DNA of 64,000 nt from Burkholderia cenocepacia (GTDB lineage Bacteria; Pseudomonadota; Gammaproteobacteria; Burkholderiales; Burkholderiaceae): contig NZ_UAQZ01000018.1 in assembly GCF_900446215.1 (NCBI RefSeq), positions 124,001-188,000 of the forward strand. Reading direction: 5' to 3'. A program made the translations under genes and the position numbers. Every line of letters starts with the position of its first letter. Positions within the stretch are counted from its first letter, which is position 1. The notes beneath the pieces were generated by a model. That model searched no databases. It was not told the origin of the DNA and saw only the letters and a list, made by a program, of their open reading frames with translations. Positions 8,541 through 16,982 of this stretch are shown here, one piece after another.

Positions 8541-9767
8541 TTAACAGCCCCACCGGGCCTTTTTGAAACCGTCTCTAAGCTTCTCAAGCAAGGCCGCCCC
8601 ACCTCTCGCCTTCTCCAAGTTGATCAGTGCCTGCACTGCGGCGGATAGAACATCCTGCGAAACCGTGGGAGTCGACTTCACCAGCTCCCGTGCAAAAGTG
8701 GCAACCTCTGCTCTGCCAAGCTGCGAGAGTTCCTTGAACTGCTCCCTGTTGCGGACTAGCACCTCCTCCGAACTCTCCTCCACCAATGTCGACGAGAGAG
8801 AAGCAAAGACGTGCTGTGCGTACTGGCGCGCCCCCTCAAACAGGGCGTCAGCCTTGGGACCAGGCTTGAAGCGCGACCAATCCGGTTCGACCTCGGCCAT
8901 CCAGCCATCGCCGGTCTTGACCACGATCGAGTACCGCTTGGCAAAGCGCGCGCGGCCGTCAATCACGGCTTCGGCCCCCACGACCCAGCCAGGGGTCCCC
9001 ACCAGCCGGCTGTTCACCCAAAAGGCGATGCCTTGGTAGAGTGTCGACTTGGCCGCACGGGTTGAGTCCACAACGTAGGCCTCAGCGGGAGGGCAACCCT
9101 CGATTGCCAAATCAGCTCTCTCGATCAACCCAGTCTGATCGGCCAGCGACACCGACTGACCGTTGACGCGCACCACGAATTGCGGATCATGCAGGAACCG
9201 CGCCGACAGGATTTCGCGAATCTTGTCCGGGTCGGGTAAGTGGCGCTCTACCACCACGGAGAGCTTCGTGCCGTGCCCTTGGTGCAGAAACGACGTTTCC
9301 TTCTCGATGCGGAATGGAGTCTCCTGGCTTTGCGTTCCAATCTCGAAGCCCGCACCTTTGCCGTCGCGCCAAGTCTCCACGGAATACTGGCTCGCGAAGC
9401 ACAGCAGCCCGTGGCGGCCGACCCCGTTGCGACCATAGGCCCTGCGGCGCCAGTCTCTGCGCTCGGCCGGGAACTCCACATTCGACCCTTGGTGCTTGAT
9501 ACGGTCGTAGCCTAACCTCATCCACCGGCCTTTGAATTGGGCTGCGCTCATCCCGTGCCCGTCGTCTACGACGGTCAAGGCCAGTTGGTGCGTCGGCGGA
9601 ATCGTCAGGTCGACCAGCGAGGCACCAGCATCCCAAGCATTGGCCACAAGTTCGGTGAGCGCAACCTCCGGATCGTGCGCAATGCGCCCAAGAGTGCGCA
9701 CCAGGTAGTCCTCTTCAAAGAACGACGCCGTGGTTGTGTCTGTCATGCTTTTTGGCTTTGCCATCAT
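8541..9767 (-). CDS. GHKL-type ATP-binding protein, 3' end clipped by IS5
   Basis: The ATP-binding fold of the HSP90/MutL/histidine-kinase type is clear. It shows the N box ELVANAWDAGASLVDL (about residue 40), the G1 box VVDDGHGMSA and the G2 box YGRNGVGRHGLLCFAS. The start is one of two adjacent ATGs at 9767/9764, preceded by GAGGAAG. The last ten codons (DGFKKARWGC) come from the IS5-family terminal repeat. Removing the element joins ALLEKL to NLSY and a stop, so either only a few native residues are lost or the junction has been rearranged. Related proteins I recall are longer and often occur in defence-type islands. No partner gene is adjacent, and the role is unknown. Confidence 0.8.
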   Translation of the reverse strand: MMAKPKSMTDTTTASFFEEDYLVRTLGRIAHDPEVALTELVANAWDAGASLVDLTIPPTHQLALTVVDDGHGMSAAQFKGRWMRLGYDRIKHQGSNVEFPAERRDWRRRAYGRNGVGRHGLLCFASQYSVETWRDGKGAGFEIGTQSQETPFRIEKETSFLHQGHGTKLSVVVERHLPDPDKIREILSARFLHDPQFVVRVNGQSVSLADQTGLIERADLAIEGCPPAEAYVVDSTRAAKSTLYQGIAFWVNSRLVGTPGWVVGAEAVIDGRARFAKRYSIVVKTGDGWMAEVEPDWSRFKPGPKADALFEGARQYAQHVFASLSSTLVEESSEEVLVRNREQFKELSQLGRAEVATFARELVKSTPTVSQDVLSAAVQALINLEKARGGAALLEKLRDGFKKARWGC

Positions 9768-10522
9768 TCTTCCTCTATCCGTTCGCGCTTCAGCGGAGCG
9801 GCGCACGTTGTCTCCACGCATCGCTTGAATGTCATCACCAGACCCGATACTTCGACCGCCTATTCTCGAATACCGACTGGATGTTCTTCACTAGCCACGC
9901 CAGCTATAGCAGCACTCGGAAGTGACGCTTGTGCTCACCGAACGAGGCCGTTGAGCCTGCATTCGCTTGCTGCTTCACTCCTAAAATCTCGCCAGTGTCC
10001 ATTCGCCACTTTTCCGGTCATTTATAAAGTGACACGGAACTAATTTTCAACGCTTCGCCTTTATCAAGCAGCTCATCATCTTCACACCACTCGCCGACCC
10101 AACGACTCAATCCCAATCCAGCACCCGGCCGAGTTCCGCCGCGTGACGGCCGGGGTAACTTATCAGCAGCTGCGGCAGAACACAAATCTGTGAAATTTTC
10201 AATAAAACCGTCGTGCAACTTTATCTGCCACTTTGTACTTATACCGACAACCACCGCCTGTCGCCTCTTATCATCGAGTTGACGAATAAGCTATAGCAAG
10301 CCCGCATCATTCGTCGCCACGAATCCTTCGGCATCTCAACAATCCAAGAGAGATCAAAATCTTCAGTTCGATATTAAATAATCTGCCTATGGAACAATCA
10401 CGAACTCACCCCACTTGCTCGGTAACACGCAGGCGAAAACAACAACGAATGTATAATCAAGCTGCGCCAATACGCACCAGATCGACCAAGAGAGTCAACT
10501 TTTAGCCGAACTATCGCAATTT
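9768..10522. other. Intergenic region without a recognised gene
   Basis: About 750 bases, distinctly AT-richer from 10,020 onward, separate the GHKL ATPase promoter side from the immunity gene. Short frames on both strands show no family features or ribosome-binding sites. The part at 9,770-9,780 holds the GAGGAAG ribosome-binding site of the ATPase gene. Confidence 0.5.
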
Positions 10523-11008
10523 TTAATATAGTGGATGATTACCAATAAACTTGCCGTCATTGGGATCGATTGCAAAGAAATGATCCACATTCACAAAGAC
10601 TCCCGTTGGCCCAACCCCACTAACAGACACAACGAATCCGGGCTGCCCTCGTTCAACGAGAGGCAACGAAAAATCGTAATCTTGATTTACTTTATAGCTC
10701 GCATGTGTTGGCCATGGGTTATCAAGAGTGTAACGAATCGATGAATCTGCGTTTAAAACCATAGCCTGCGTCTTACCATTTACTCTAGGCTTCGTAACAA
10801 GAAACCCGGATCTATCAGGGAGCATCTCATAATTAACACGCCCTCCTTCGAGGTCAAGCGAATACTCGACCCCGTCTAGTGACCACGTAAGCTTCACAAC
10901 CTTCACAATACCGAGAGGTGGATAAAGTCGACGCCGCTCATCGCTCGACATAGATTCGGGTATACGCTCACCCTTTTCACCGACTCTAATCAAATTTTCA
11001 ACTTTCAT
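10523..11008 (-). CDS. Probable immunity protein of the adjacent PAAR-like effector
   Basis: The 161-residue soluble protein has no signal peptide. It is predicted to be mostly beta-strand (KVVKLTWSLDGVEYSLDLEG, PGFVVSVSGVGPTGVFVNVD). It begins three bases after the stop codon of the large effector gene and is much AT-richer than its neighbours. This is the usual arrangement for T6SS effector-immunity pairs, in which the immunity protein binds and inhibits the toxin domain in the producing cell. I do not recognise the family; the assignment rests on position, size and composition. Confidence 0.6.
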   Translation of the reverse strand: MKVENLIRVGEKGERIPESMSSDERRRLYPPLGIVKVVKLTWSLDGVEYSLDLEGGRVNYEMLPDRSGFLVTKPRVNGKTQAMVLNADSSIRYTLDNPWPTHASYKVNQDYDFSLPLVERGQPGFVVSVSGVGPTGVFVNVDHFFAIDPNDGKFIGNHPLY

Positions 11009-11011
11009 TCT

Positions 11012-12769
11012 TCACCGTCCGGGCGGAAGAGGATCGATTCCCAACACCTCGAAATAATCTCCACGATTCTTTGGCGGGACCATTAACTCAATTTGATTAG
11101 CCTCACCCGGAAGATTACCTTGAGGGCCAACAATTCCTTCTCTGATCATCATACCGGGCCTATTTACCTCCAACCTCGCCACGTATGGCAAATCAGGTTT
11201 GTATTCCTCTTTAATTGCCAAATTATTACGCGCAAAGACCTGATCTGGAATCTCATCGGGCGATGCCCACCCTCCAAGATACATTTGCCCATTCTCAATT
11301 TTCGCCTTTTGTGCGTCATCGATGACCATATTGTACTGTTCTCCGACTTTGGCCTCTCTCTCGATGACTAACGTTCCTTCCTTATACGGTGGATCCCTCC
11401 CCTGGGCAACTGCCTCAGCGTTTACCTCCTCCGCGGTTCGAACTCGAACCGGCTTACGTTCAACTTTTAGCCCGTCACCCGCCGGGTCTGTATCAGCTGA
11501 CTTCGCTGCCTTAGAAGCGTCGGCGGCACTATCAGCGTCAATTCCCCTAGCGCCCACCGCACCAATTTCAGCGGTCTTGTTGGCAGCATTCGCAGCATCA
11601 GACGTCTCACCGACCTTCGCGGCAACATTTGCGACCTCACCGACTTTATCGGCAACGTTCGCCGCCTCTCCAACTTTACCAGCCACATTAGCCGCTTCGC
11701 CGGCCTTGCCCGCGGCCCCGACTCCACCGACGAACAGTCCACCGATGTCGACCGCGCCCCGCCCCAGCGCCTCACCATAGTTGCCTTGGCTCCACGCTTC
11801 CATGTACGGCTTGGTGATGCCGTCGACAATCGCTCCCGGATGATCGTAGATCGCCTGCACCGTCCTTCCGGCCGAATCCAGCGTCTGTGAATAACCGTGG
11901 TAATCGTATAACCCGGTCAGGTCGGACAGTCCTTCGGCGGCTTGCGATATGGGCGTTAGCTTGGCCGCCCCGAGCGCCAATCCTCCGAGGCCCTTTGCCA
12001 TATCCCAAAGCGCACCGCCGGACCCTTCGAAGAATCCGCCAACCTGATGCATCACGCCCTTGTCAGGCGGCGGATTGGCATTCCCAACGACGTTCCCGCT
12101 TGCATCCACCGAGCTCCCCGGCGCAGGTTCGGTGACATAAGTCCCGGTGCAGTTGCCAGAGTTCATTGTGCACGGGTCACCGTCACGAATAACGGGATGG
12201 CCGCCCGCGCGAACCGTCGTGCTGCCCTTCGTCGGCCTGGTCTCGCCGCCCACTGTGCCGGAGCCAACCCCATCGGCCGTCCCCGACTCATCGCCGGTAC
12301 AGGTCGGGACTACACTCTGATCGAGCACGTACGCCGGCTTTCCGTTGAACCGCACGCTCGGTACGATGCCCGATGACCCGCTCAGGTCCGAGATGACCTG
12401 ATAAGGCACCGGCGGTGTCGAGCTGCCCATCGGTGTTTTGCAAACGTCGGGAGTACTGCTGACCGCCTTGAAACTACCGTCCTGTCTCGACGCGATCCGA
12501 TTGCCCTTCGAGAAATGATCGGAAGGCTGCGCCTGATCTTCAGGTTTATAAACACCCGACTCAAAGCGTTTTTGAACCGACTGCGCCGCCTCATCAAATA
12601 TTTCGCGATCGACAGGTCGCCCTCGCTCACTCCACGGGTTGGGCGTGTTCCATAGCGTGTCCAAGTTGTTCACGGCATCGCGAGCCTGATCCACACTCTG
12701 AATGTTGAAATGCTCGCGAAATACATCGCCCGCATCGCCGGCCACTGAAATTTGCAACGGCTCAGCCAT
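11012..12769 (-). CDS. PAAR-like (DUF4150) T6SS effector with unassigned C-terminal toxin region
   Basis: The protein has 585 residues. Residues about 100-210 form a DUF4150/PAAR-like module (STPDVCKTPMGSSTPPVPYQ ... VIRDGDPCTMNSGNCTGTYV) that would cap the VgrG spike. A glycine-rich hydrophobic stretch follows, then an Ala/Val heptad-like repeat (GKAGEAANVAGKVGEAANVA), possibly a stalk. The C-terminal 150 residues (from RTAEEVNAEAV) contain YLGGWASPDEIPDQVFARNN and LPYVARLEVNRPGMMIREGI. This has the look of a NAD-glycohydrolase or ADP-ribosyl-type polymorphic toxin, but I cannot name the family. It overlaps the DUF2169 gene by eight bases and is followed at once by a putative immunity gene. 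Confidence 0.75.
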   Translation of the reverse strand: MAEPLQISVAGDAGDVFREHFNIQSVDQARDAVNNLDTLWNTPNPWSERGRPVDREIFDEAAQSVQKRFESGVYKPEDQAQPSDHFSKGNRIASRQDGSFKAVSSTPDVCKTPMGSSTPPVPYQVISDLSGSSGIVPSVRFNGKPAYVLDQSVVPTCTGDESGTADGVGSGTVGGETRPTKGSTTVRAGGHPVIRDGDPCTMNSGNCTGTYVTEPAPGSSVDASGNVVGNANPPPDKGVMHQVGGFFEGSGGALWDMAKGLGGLALGAAKLTPISQAAEGLSDLTGLYDYHGYSQTLDSAGRTVQAIYDHPGAIVDGITKPYMEAWSQGNYGEALGRGAVDIGGLFVGGVGAAGKAGEAANVAGKVGEAANVADKVGEVANVAAKVGETSDAANAANKTAEIGAVGARGIDADSAADASKAAKSADTDPAGDGLKVERKPVRVRTAEEVNAEAVAQGRDPPYKEGTLVIEREAKVGEQYNMVIDDAQKAKIENGQMYLGGWASPDEIPDQVFARNNLAIKEEYKPDLPYVARLEVNRPGMMIREGIVGPQGNLPGEANQIELMVPPKNRGDYFEVLGIDPLPPGR

Positions 12770-14105
12770 GTTGCGTCTCCGCGCGTTGAGTCACGTTGGC
12801 CGGAGAAGACGTGGCAAGTCGCTCGATGTCGGTCCGCTCAACAAACCGTGCTTCGAAGCGTCGCGCGCGAATCGACTTCATCAGCGTCCCGCGCCACACC
12901 AACGTCAACATAGGCTTCGCAGCATCCGACACGTCGACGGACAACGTATCGAGCAGCAACGGCGCGAACTTCAGCGTCTGGTCGGTGTAGACCCATCCCA
13001 TCGGCAGATGTCCGGGCAACGCGATGCGAAGGATCGTATTGCCACGCTCGTCGATGGTCGATCCGGGCGTGCCGGCGGGAACAAGGTTCGTCAGCAGGAT
13101 CGTCTCGTTCCCCTTTAGGTGCGGCACCTGCATCAGCGGATGCGCGCCGTTCCAATACTGAAACTGAAAATCGTCTGGTAAGCCCGGATGGCGCTCGGCA
13201 AGCCACGCGTCGTCGTAGGTGCCAGCAAGCTCACGCCTCGATCGCCATGCTTTCGCGACGATACCGAAGCCAGCCGAACGCAGCGACGGATGCGTCCGCC
13301 CGTTCGCTGCTGCCAGCCATGCTTGTATCGAAATGGGCTCACTGCTGGCTTCGATCTGCGGCGCAGCAATCTTCTGCTGCTTCGTAGCGGCAAGAAACCA
13401 ACGCTCGGCAAACCCCAGACCGATTGGATTGTCTTCACAGACCGTATGCGCCACCGGAAGATTATCTTGGTCAGGATGCACGGCCTGCTGTTTGTCATCG
13501 AGCCGGAATGCCTTCGGGACACGTTTCGAAGCTGGATCCTGCGCGTCGATCCGACACTGCCCGCCCCATGCGTATTCGTAGCGAACGGGCAGCGCGGCGA
13601 TTGGTTCCGGAGGCGTCAGACGCCAGTCGATGGGACGCACGATGCCGAGCGATGCGACCTTGGCGAGTCGATTCATGCTTCGTCCAAACATCGACCGTCG
13701 AACAAAGTACCTTGGACCCATTATGGATAATCTGCGATCCAGCAAAACTTTCGTCGTCGGCACACCGGCGTCATCGTCGGGTTGTACGGGCGCAGACACA
13801 ATCCGGACGCCCGCCACAAAGCGCGGCACGGGTCGCCCCTGCGGCGCATAAGCCGTTCCGTTAACCAGCACGTCGCAAAACGGTTTGTACGGCGCAAGAT
13901 CGCTTTCCTCTGCCACGCTGGACAGATTCGGCTCGCCATGAAAACGGTCGGAAGTGGCGAGCGGCTTTTGCTGCTGCGCCAATACCAGCGAACCGTGACG
14001 CAGTTCGAATGTCTGCCGCAGTACGACGGTATGGAAGGACGCGCCGTCGGGTGCAAACGATTCGAACGCCAGTGCAGGGAAAGGCATGTAATTGGAAAAT
14101 TCCAT
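12762..14105 (-). CDS. DUF2169-family T6SS effector adaptor/chaperone
   Basis: The 447-residue protein, counted from the ATG at 14105 (MEFSNYMPFPALAFESFAPD), follows the DUF2169 pattern. Familiar segments include PYKPFCDVLVNGTAYAPQG, PVRYEYAWGGQCR, DNPIGLGFAERWF and VPAGTPGSTIDERGNTILRI. A TTG eight codons earlier is a weaker start that overlaps the vgrG stop. In T6SS islands DUF2169 proteins help load PAAR-type effectors on VgrG. Here it lies directly between the vgrG fragment and the DUF4150 effector, in the same direction and with overlapping ends, so the three were one transcription unit. Confidence 0.85.
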   Translation of the reverse strand: MEFSNYMPFPALAFESFAPDGASFHTVVLRQTFELRHGSLVLAQQQKPLATSDRFHGEPNLSSVAEESDLAPYKPFCDVLVNGTAYAPQGRPVPRFVAGVRIVSAPVQPDDDAGVPTTKVLLDRRLSIMGPRYFVRRSMFGRSMNRLAKVASLGIVRPIDWRLTPPEPIAALPVRYEYAWGGQCRIDAQDPASKRVPKAFRLDDKQQAVHPDQDNLPVAHTVCEDNPIGLGFAERWFLAATKQQKIAAPQIEASSEPISIQAWLAAANGRTHPSLRSAGFGIVAKAWRSRRELAGTYDDAWLAERHPGLPDDFQFQYWNGAHPLMQVPHLKGNETILLTNLVPAGTPGSTIDERGNTILRIALPGHLPMGWVYTDQTLKFAPLLLDTLSVDVSDAAKPMLTLVWRGTLMKSIRARRFEARFVERTDIERLATSSPANVTQRAETQHG

Positions 14106-14115
14106 CGCGGCCCCG

Positions 14116-15490
14116 TCAGTTGATGTCAACGTCCCTGCCGTTGATTTGTACCGGCCCAGAGCCTTCGATCAGCAATTGCGTGCCACGTAGTGTGATATGC
14201 CCGTTGGACTCCATGATGAGGACGGCGCTACCGGTCTTCAGCTCGATTCGGTCGCCGGCCGTAATCATGTATGTTTTGCCGACCATCGTAGTTTTCGAAA
14301 GACCGACTTCCTCTGCACTCGCCAGCCCTGCCGACGTATTCACCGCACCGGCGACCGTTACCTGATACCCGCCACCGACTGTCAGCGCTTTCGCAAGCCC
14401 CACGGTCTCCGTCGACGTGAGCGCAATCACGAGGTTCTCCATGCCTTCGATCGTCTCGTTCCGGTTGCCGCCCACCGTCAGCGTCTCGTTGTTCCCGACG
14501 CGTTCCGTGCGATCCACGCCGATCGTGATCGTCTCGTTGTTCCCTACCGTCTCCGTGCGGTCGTGGCCGACATGCACCGTCTCGTCGTGATCGACGTTCT
14601 TGGCGCGGTCGTTGCCGACCCAATGCGACTCGTCGTGCTCGACCTCGATGCGCTGATCCTTCTCGGCGTGAAGCCAGACCTCTTCCTCGCCCTTCTTGTC
14701 CTCGAAACGGATCGCGTTGGCCGTATTGACGTTACCGCCCTTGGTCGATCGCGACAGAATGCCGCTTTGGGTCGCACTAGCCGGCAATGCCCACGGCGGC
14801 ATGTTCTGCGCGTTGTAAACGCGAGAAATAATTAGGGGTCGATCAGGGTCGCCATCCAGAAAAATCACGACCACTTCGTCGCCGATTCGAGGAATGTTGA
14901 CCATGCCGAAACCGCTGCCGGCCCACGGTTGCCCCACGCGCACCCAGCACGAGCTGGATTGATTGCGCTCGCCCAGCCGGTCCCACGGAAACTGGACCTT
15001 CACGCGCCCGAGGCTGTCCGTGTAGATTTCTTCACCCTTCGGGCCGACCACGACAGCAGTCTGCGGCCCGATGATGGTCGGCTTGGCAATGGTGAACGGC
15101 GGCCGGTACGGGATCTTCTTGCGGATGCAGGTGAAGCTGCACGCGTAGGTTGCCGCACCCTCGCCCGCCTGATAGTTGTTCGATCCGGCATGCATGACGC
15201 CCGTAATCAGAAACTGGCGATCTTCCGGCTTCCCCTCGTGGTCATAGTGCTCGTCCAGCTGGAAGTACCGGGCAGGCGTCATTCGTCGACTCGTCGTCGT
15301 GCCGGTGAAAATCTTGCTATGCGCCGCAAGCGCCTGCGCCCGGAAGCGGGCCAGATCCTCACCGCGATCACTGTCCGGGAAACCGTGCTCGCCCAGATAG
15401 TCGTAGATTTCGTAGGCTGGCACATCGCCTTGATCGACGCCCGTGTTTCCGCCCGAGACCCGCAAGGCGACCTGCTGAACGAAGGGGCCG
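14116..15490 (-). pseudogene. vgrG: VgrG spike protein, 5'-truncated
   Basis: The frame retains the second part of the gp27-like domain (DQGDVPAYEIYDYLGEHGF, DLARFRAQALAAHSKIFTG), the gp5 OB-fold (GRVKVQFPWDRLGERNQSSS, WAGSGFGMVNIPRIGDEVVV), the SRSTKGGNVNTANAIRFEDK signature and the beta-helical needle (repeats such as HDETVHVGHDRTETVGNNET). A normal VgrG has roughly 200 or more further residues at the N-terminus. Upstream of about 15,490 the homology stops and the opposite strand encodes a TssF C-terminus. No start codon with a ribosome-binding site was found, so it is probably not functional. Confidence 0.85.
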
Positions 15491-15963
15491 CGCTGCCTTG
15501 CCCAATTCGCTTGCTCACGCGACCGACCGCTCCCATGACGTTGACGCGCGGCGAAGGGGCGCTTTGGCGCGTCCTCGCCACCTTTTCGCCTCAACCGTTC
15601 GATCTCTCACGGCAGGGTCTTGGCGAACTCAAGGCCTTTCTTCGCCTTCATGCACCGCGCGCGGCGATCGTCGCACAGCAAGGTATCGACGCGCTACGAA
15701 GCCTGGGTTACAAGCCTGCCATGAAATGGATGTCGCTCGACGGCAAGATGCAGTCCTTCGTGCGCGGCATCGAAATTCTCGTATCGATCGACGAGTCCGC
15801 GCTACGCGCCATTGCGCTCAACACGTTTGCGCGAATACTCGACCGCCTCTTTGCCCCTTACGCACCGACGAACAGCTATGTGCAACTCGTGATCAGGTCA
15901 GCGCAAACCGATCAAGAATTGATTCGATGCGAGGCCCGTCCCGGTACGCGCGCGTTGCTCTAA
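15490..15963 (+). pseudogene. tssF: TssF (T6SS baseplate) C-terminal fragment
   Basis: The rightward frame reads PCPIRLLTRPTAPMTLTRGE, GALWRVLATFSPQPFDLSRQ, FVRGIEILVSIDESALRAIA and YAPTNSYVQLVIRSAQTDQE before a stop at 15961-15963. This follows the last quarter of TssF (ImpG/VasA family): the R-PT-P...G.ALWR motif, the F.RGIEI....DE strand and the SF....R C-terminal region. The N-terminal three quarters are missing, and no other baseplate gene (TssE, TssG, TssK) is present. It abuts the vgrG fragment head to head, marking a rearrangement breakpoint. Confidence 0.75.
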
Positions 15964-15969
15964 CGCGCT

Positions 15970-16545
15970 TCAGTGCACATAACCCACCAGCAGTCCGACG
16001 CCAAACCCGGCCTGAAATCCATAGGTGCGTCCGTGCGTAATCAGCAAGACCGGGGCGTTGGCGATCGCCTCCTCGGCGAGCATACTCAATGCGGGACTGG
16101 ATAGTCCGAGCGCGAGCATCGCCGAATCGATGCCCATCAGCATGATGTCGCCCGCCTGACCGATGATCGCCGACAAGGAAGCGTCCAGATACACGGTCGC
16201 GCCGCGAAAATCGTTCGCGCTCAGCTCCTTGCCCTGGAATGCGTGGGTCATATAGACCCAACCGCCACTGGGCGTATGTACGCCCGCGCCAGCGGCGGCG
16301 GCATCGCGCCCGCCAATGGGCGGCAATTTGATCTCGGGGGTAGTGAATTTCGGAAACCTGATCTTGGGAATTTTCAGCCCCAGGCCGTAACCGATACCGA
16401 GTCCGCCGTAGTAGTAGTCATGGTCCTGCTTCGTCGGATCGGTCAGACGCAGCAACCCACCCGTCGCCGTTACGAATTCAACGCTGGCCCCACCACCGGC
16501 ACCCGTGTTGTACGTCCAGTCGCTCAATCTCAGCAAAGACATCAC
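15970..16545 (-). CDS. T6SS-associated hypothetical protein
   Basis: The 191-residue protein has a Gly/Tyr-rich N-terminal half (DHDYYYGGLGIGYGLGLKIP), a proline-spaced IPKIRFPKFTTPEIKLPP stretch and a more hydrophobic C-terminal half ending GFQAGFGVGLLVGYVH. I do not recognise a named family. It lies seven bases beyond the tssF fragment stop on the opposite strand and just upstream of a DUF3592-like gene read in the same direction. Both probably belong to the effector island. Confidence 0.55.
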   Translation of the reverse strand: MMSLLRLSDWTYNTGAGGGASVEFVTATGGLLRLTDPTKQDHDYYYGGLGIGYGLGLKIPKIRFPKFTTPEIKLPPIGGRDAAAAGAGVHTPSGGWVYMTHAFQGKELSANDFRGATVYLDASLSAIIGQAGDIMLMGIDSAMLALGLSSPALSMLAEEAIANAPVLLITHGRTYGFQAGFGVGLLVGYVH

Positions 16546-16563
16546 GCCCTCTCAAGCTATTTG

Positions 16564-16944
16564 TTATTTACGCGACGGCAAATTCATCAATCCAACCAGT
16601 ATGGCGCCCAAGCCCATCGTGGTGAGGAAAATCGGCATGTCCCAGATCGCACGGAACGTGTTCACCGTCGCAGTCGGAATCGGCTGCTCCGGCAAATAGC
16701 GCACTTCAACGTCCTGGCCCACCTTCATCGCCGCAATCAAGATGCCGCCCTGCGGATACGAAACATGCTCGCCTGACTTCGTGACGAACTCGATTTCGGG
16801 ATGGTAGCCGCCTGCATTGAGTTTGACCACGCGACCAGGCACGATAATCGAGTTCCGAAGGAACTCGCGGGTCGACTGCACACTGAACGCCGCCGCAATC
16901 AGAAAGCCTACGCCAATGACAATCGCGCCCATCGCCTTAAACAT
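16564..16944 (-). CDS. DUF3592-like small membrane protein
   Basis: The 126-residue protein has an N-terminal membrane helix (AMGAIVIGVGFLIAAAFSV), a soluble beta domain (VPGRVVKLNAGGYHPEIEFV, VGQDVEVRYLPEQPIPTATV) and a C-terminal helix (PIFLTTMGLGAILVGLMNLP). This is the DUF3592 layout. The ATG at 16944 has GAGG six bases upstream; an ATG at 16950 is the alternative. Function is not known; such genes are often found next to T6SS effector genes. Confidence 0.65.
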   Translation of the reverse strand: MFKAMGAIVIGVGFLIAAAFSVQSTREFLRNSIIVPGRVVKLNAGGYHPEIEFVTKSGEHVSYPQGGILIAAMKVGQDVEVRYLPEQPIPTATVNTFRAIWDMPIFLTTMGLGAILVGLMNLPSRK

Positions 16945-16982
16945 ACCCATCCTCGAATAAAGAATTCGTTGCGGCCGACAGT

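Larger units (their letters stand above)
6299..8575 (-). mobile_element. IS5-family (IS427-group-like) insertion sequence, itself interrupted
   Basis: The ends are perfect inverted copies of GAGACGGTTTCA (6299-6310 on the plus strand and 8564-8575 inverted). They are flanked by a 3-bp direct repeat TAA at 6296-6298 and 8576-8578, as expected for IS5-family target duplication. Without the nested IS256-type element and its 9-bp duplication, the element is about 914 bp, a normal IS427-group size. The transposase reads leftwards in two overlapping frames. The element sits at the 3' end of the GHKL ATPase gene. Confidence 0.85.

Noticed and set aside
9537..10043. Rightward 168-codon frame
   Set aside because: It is largely antisense to the GHKL gene start and lacks any family feature.
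10018..10254. Leftward 78-codon frame in the AT-rich gap
   Set aside because: No ribosome-binding site, no family pattern; too short to claim.
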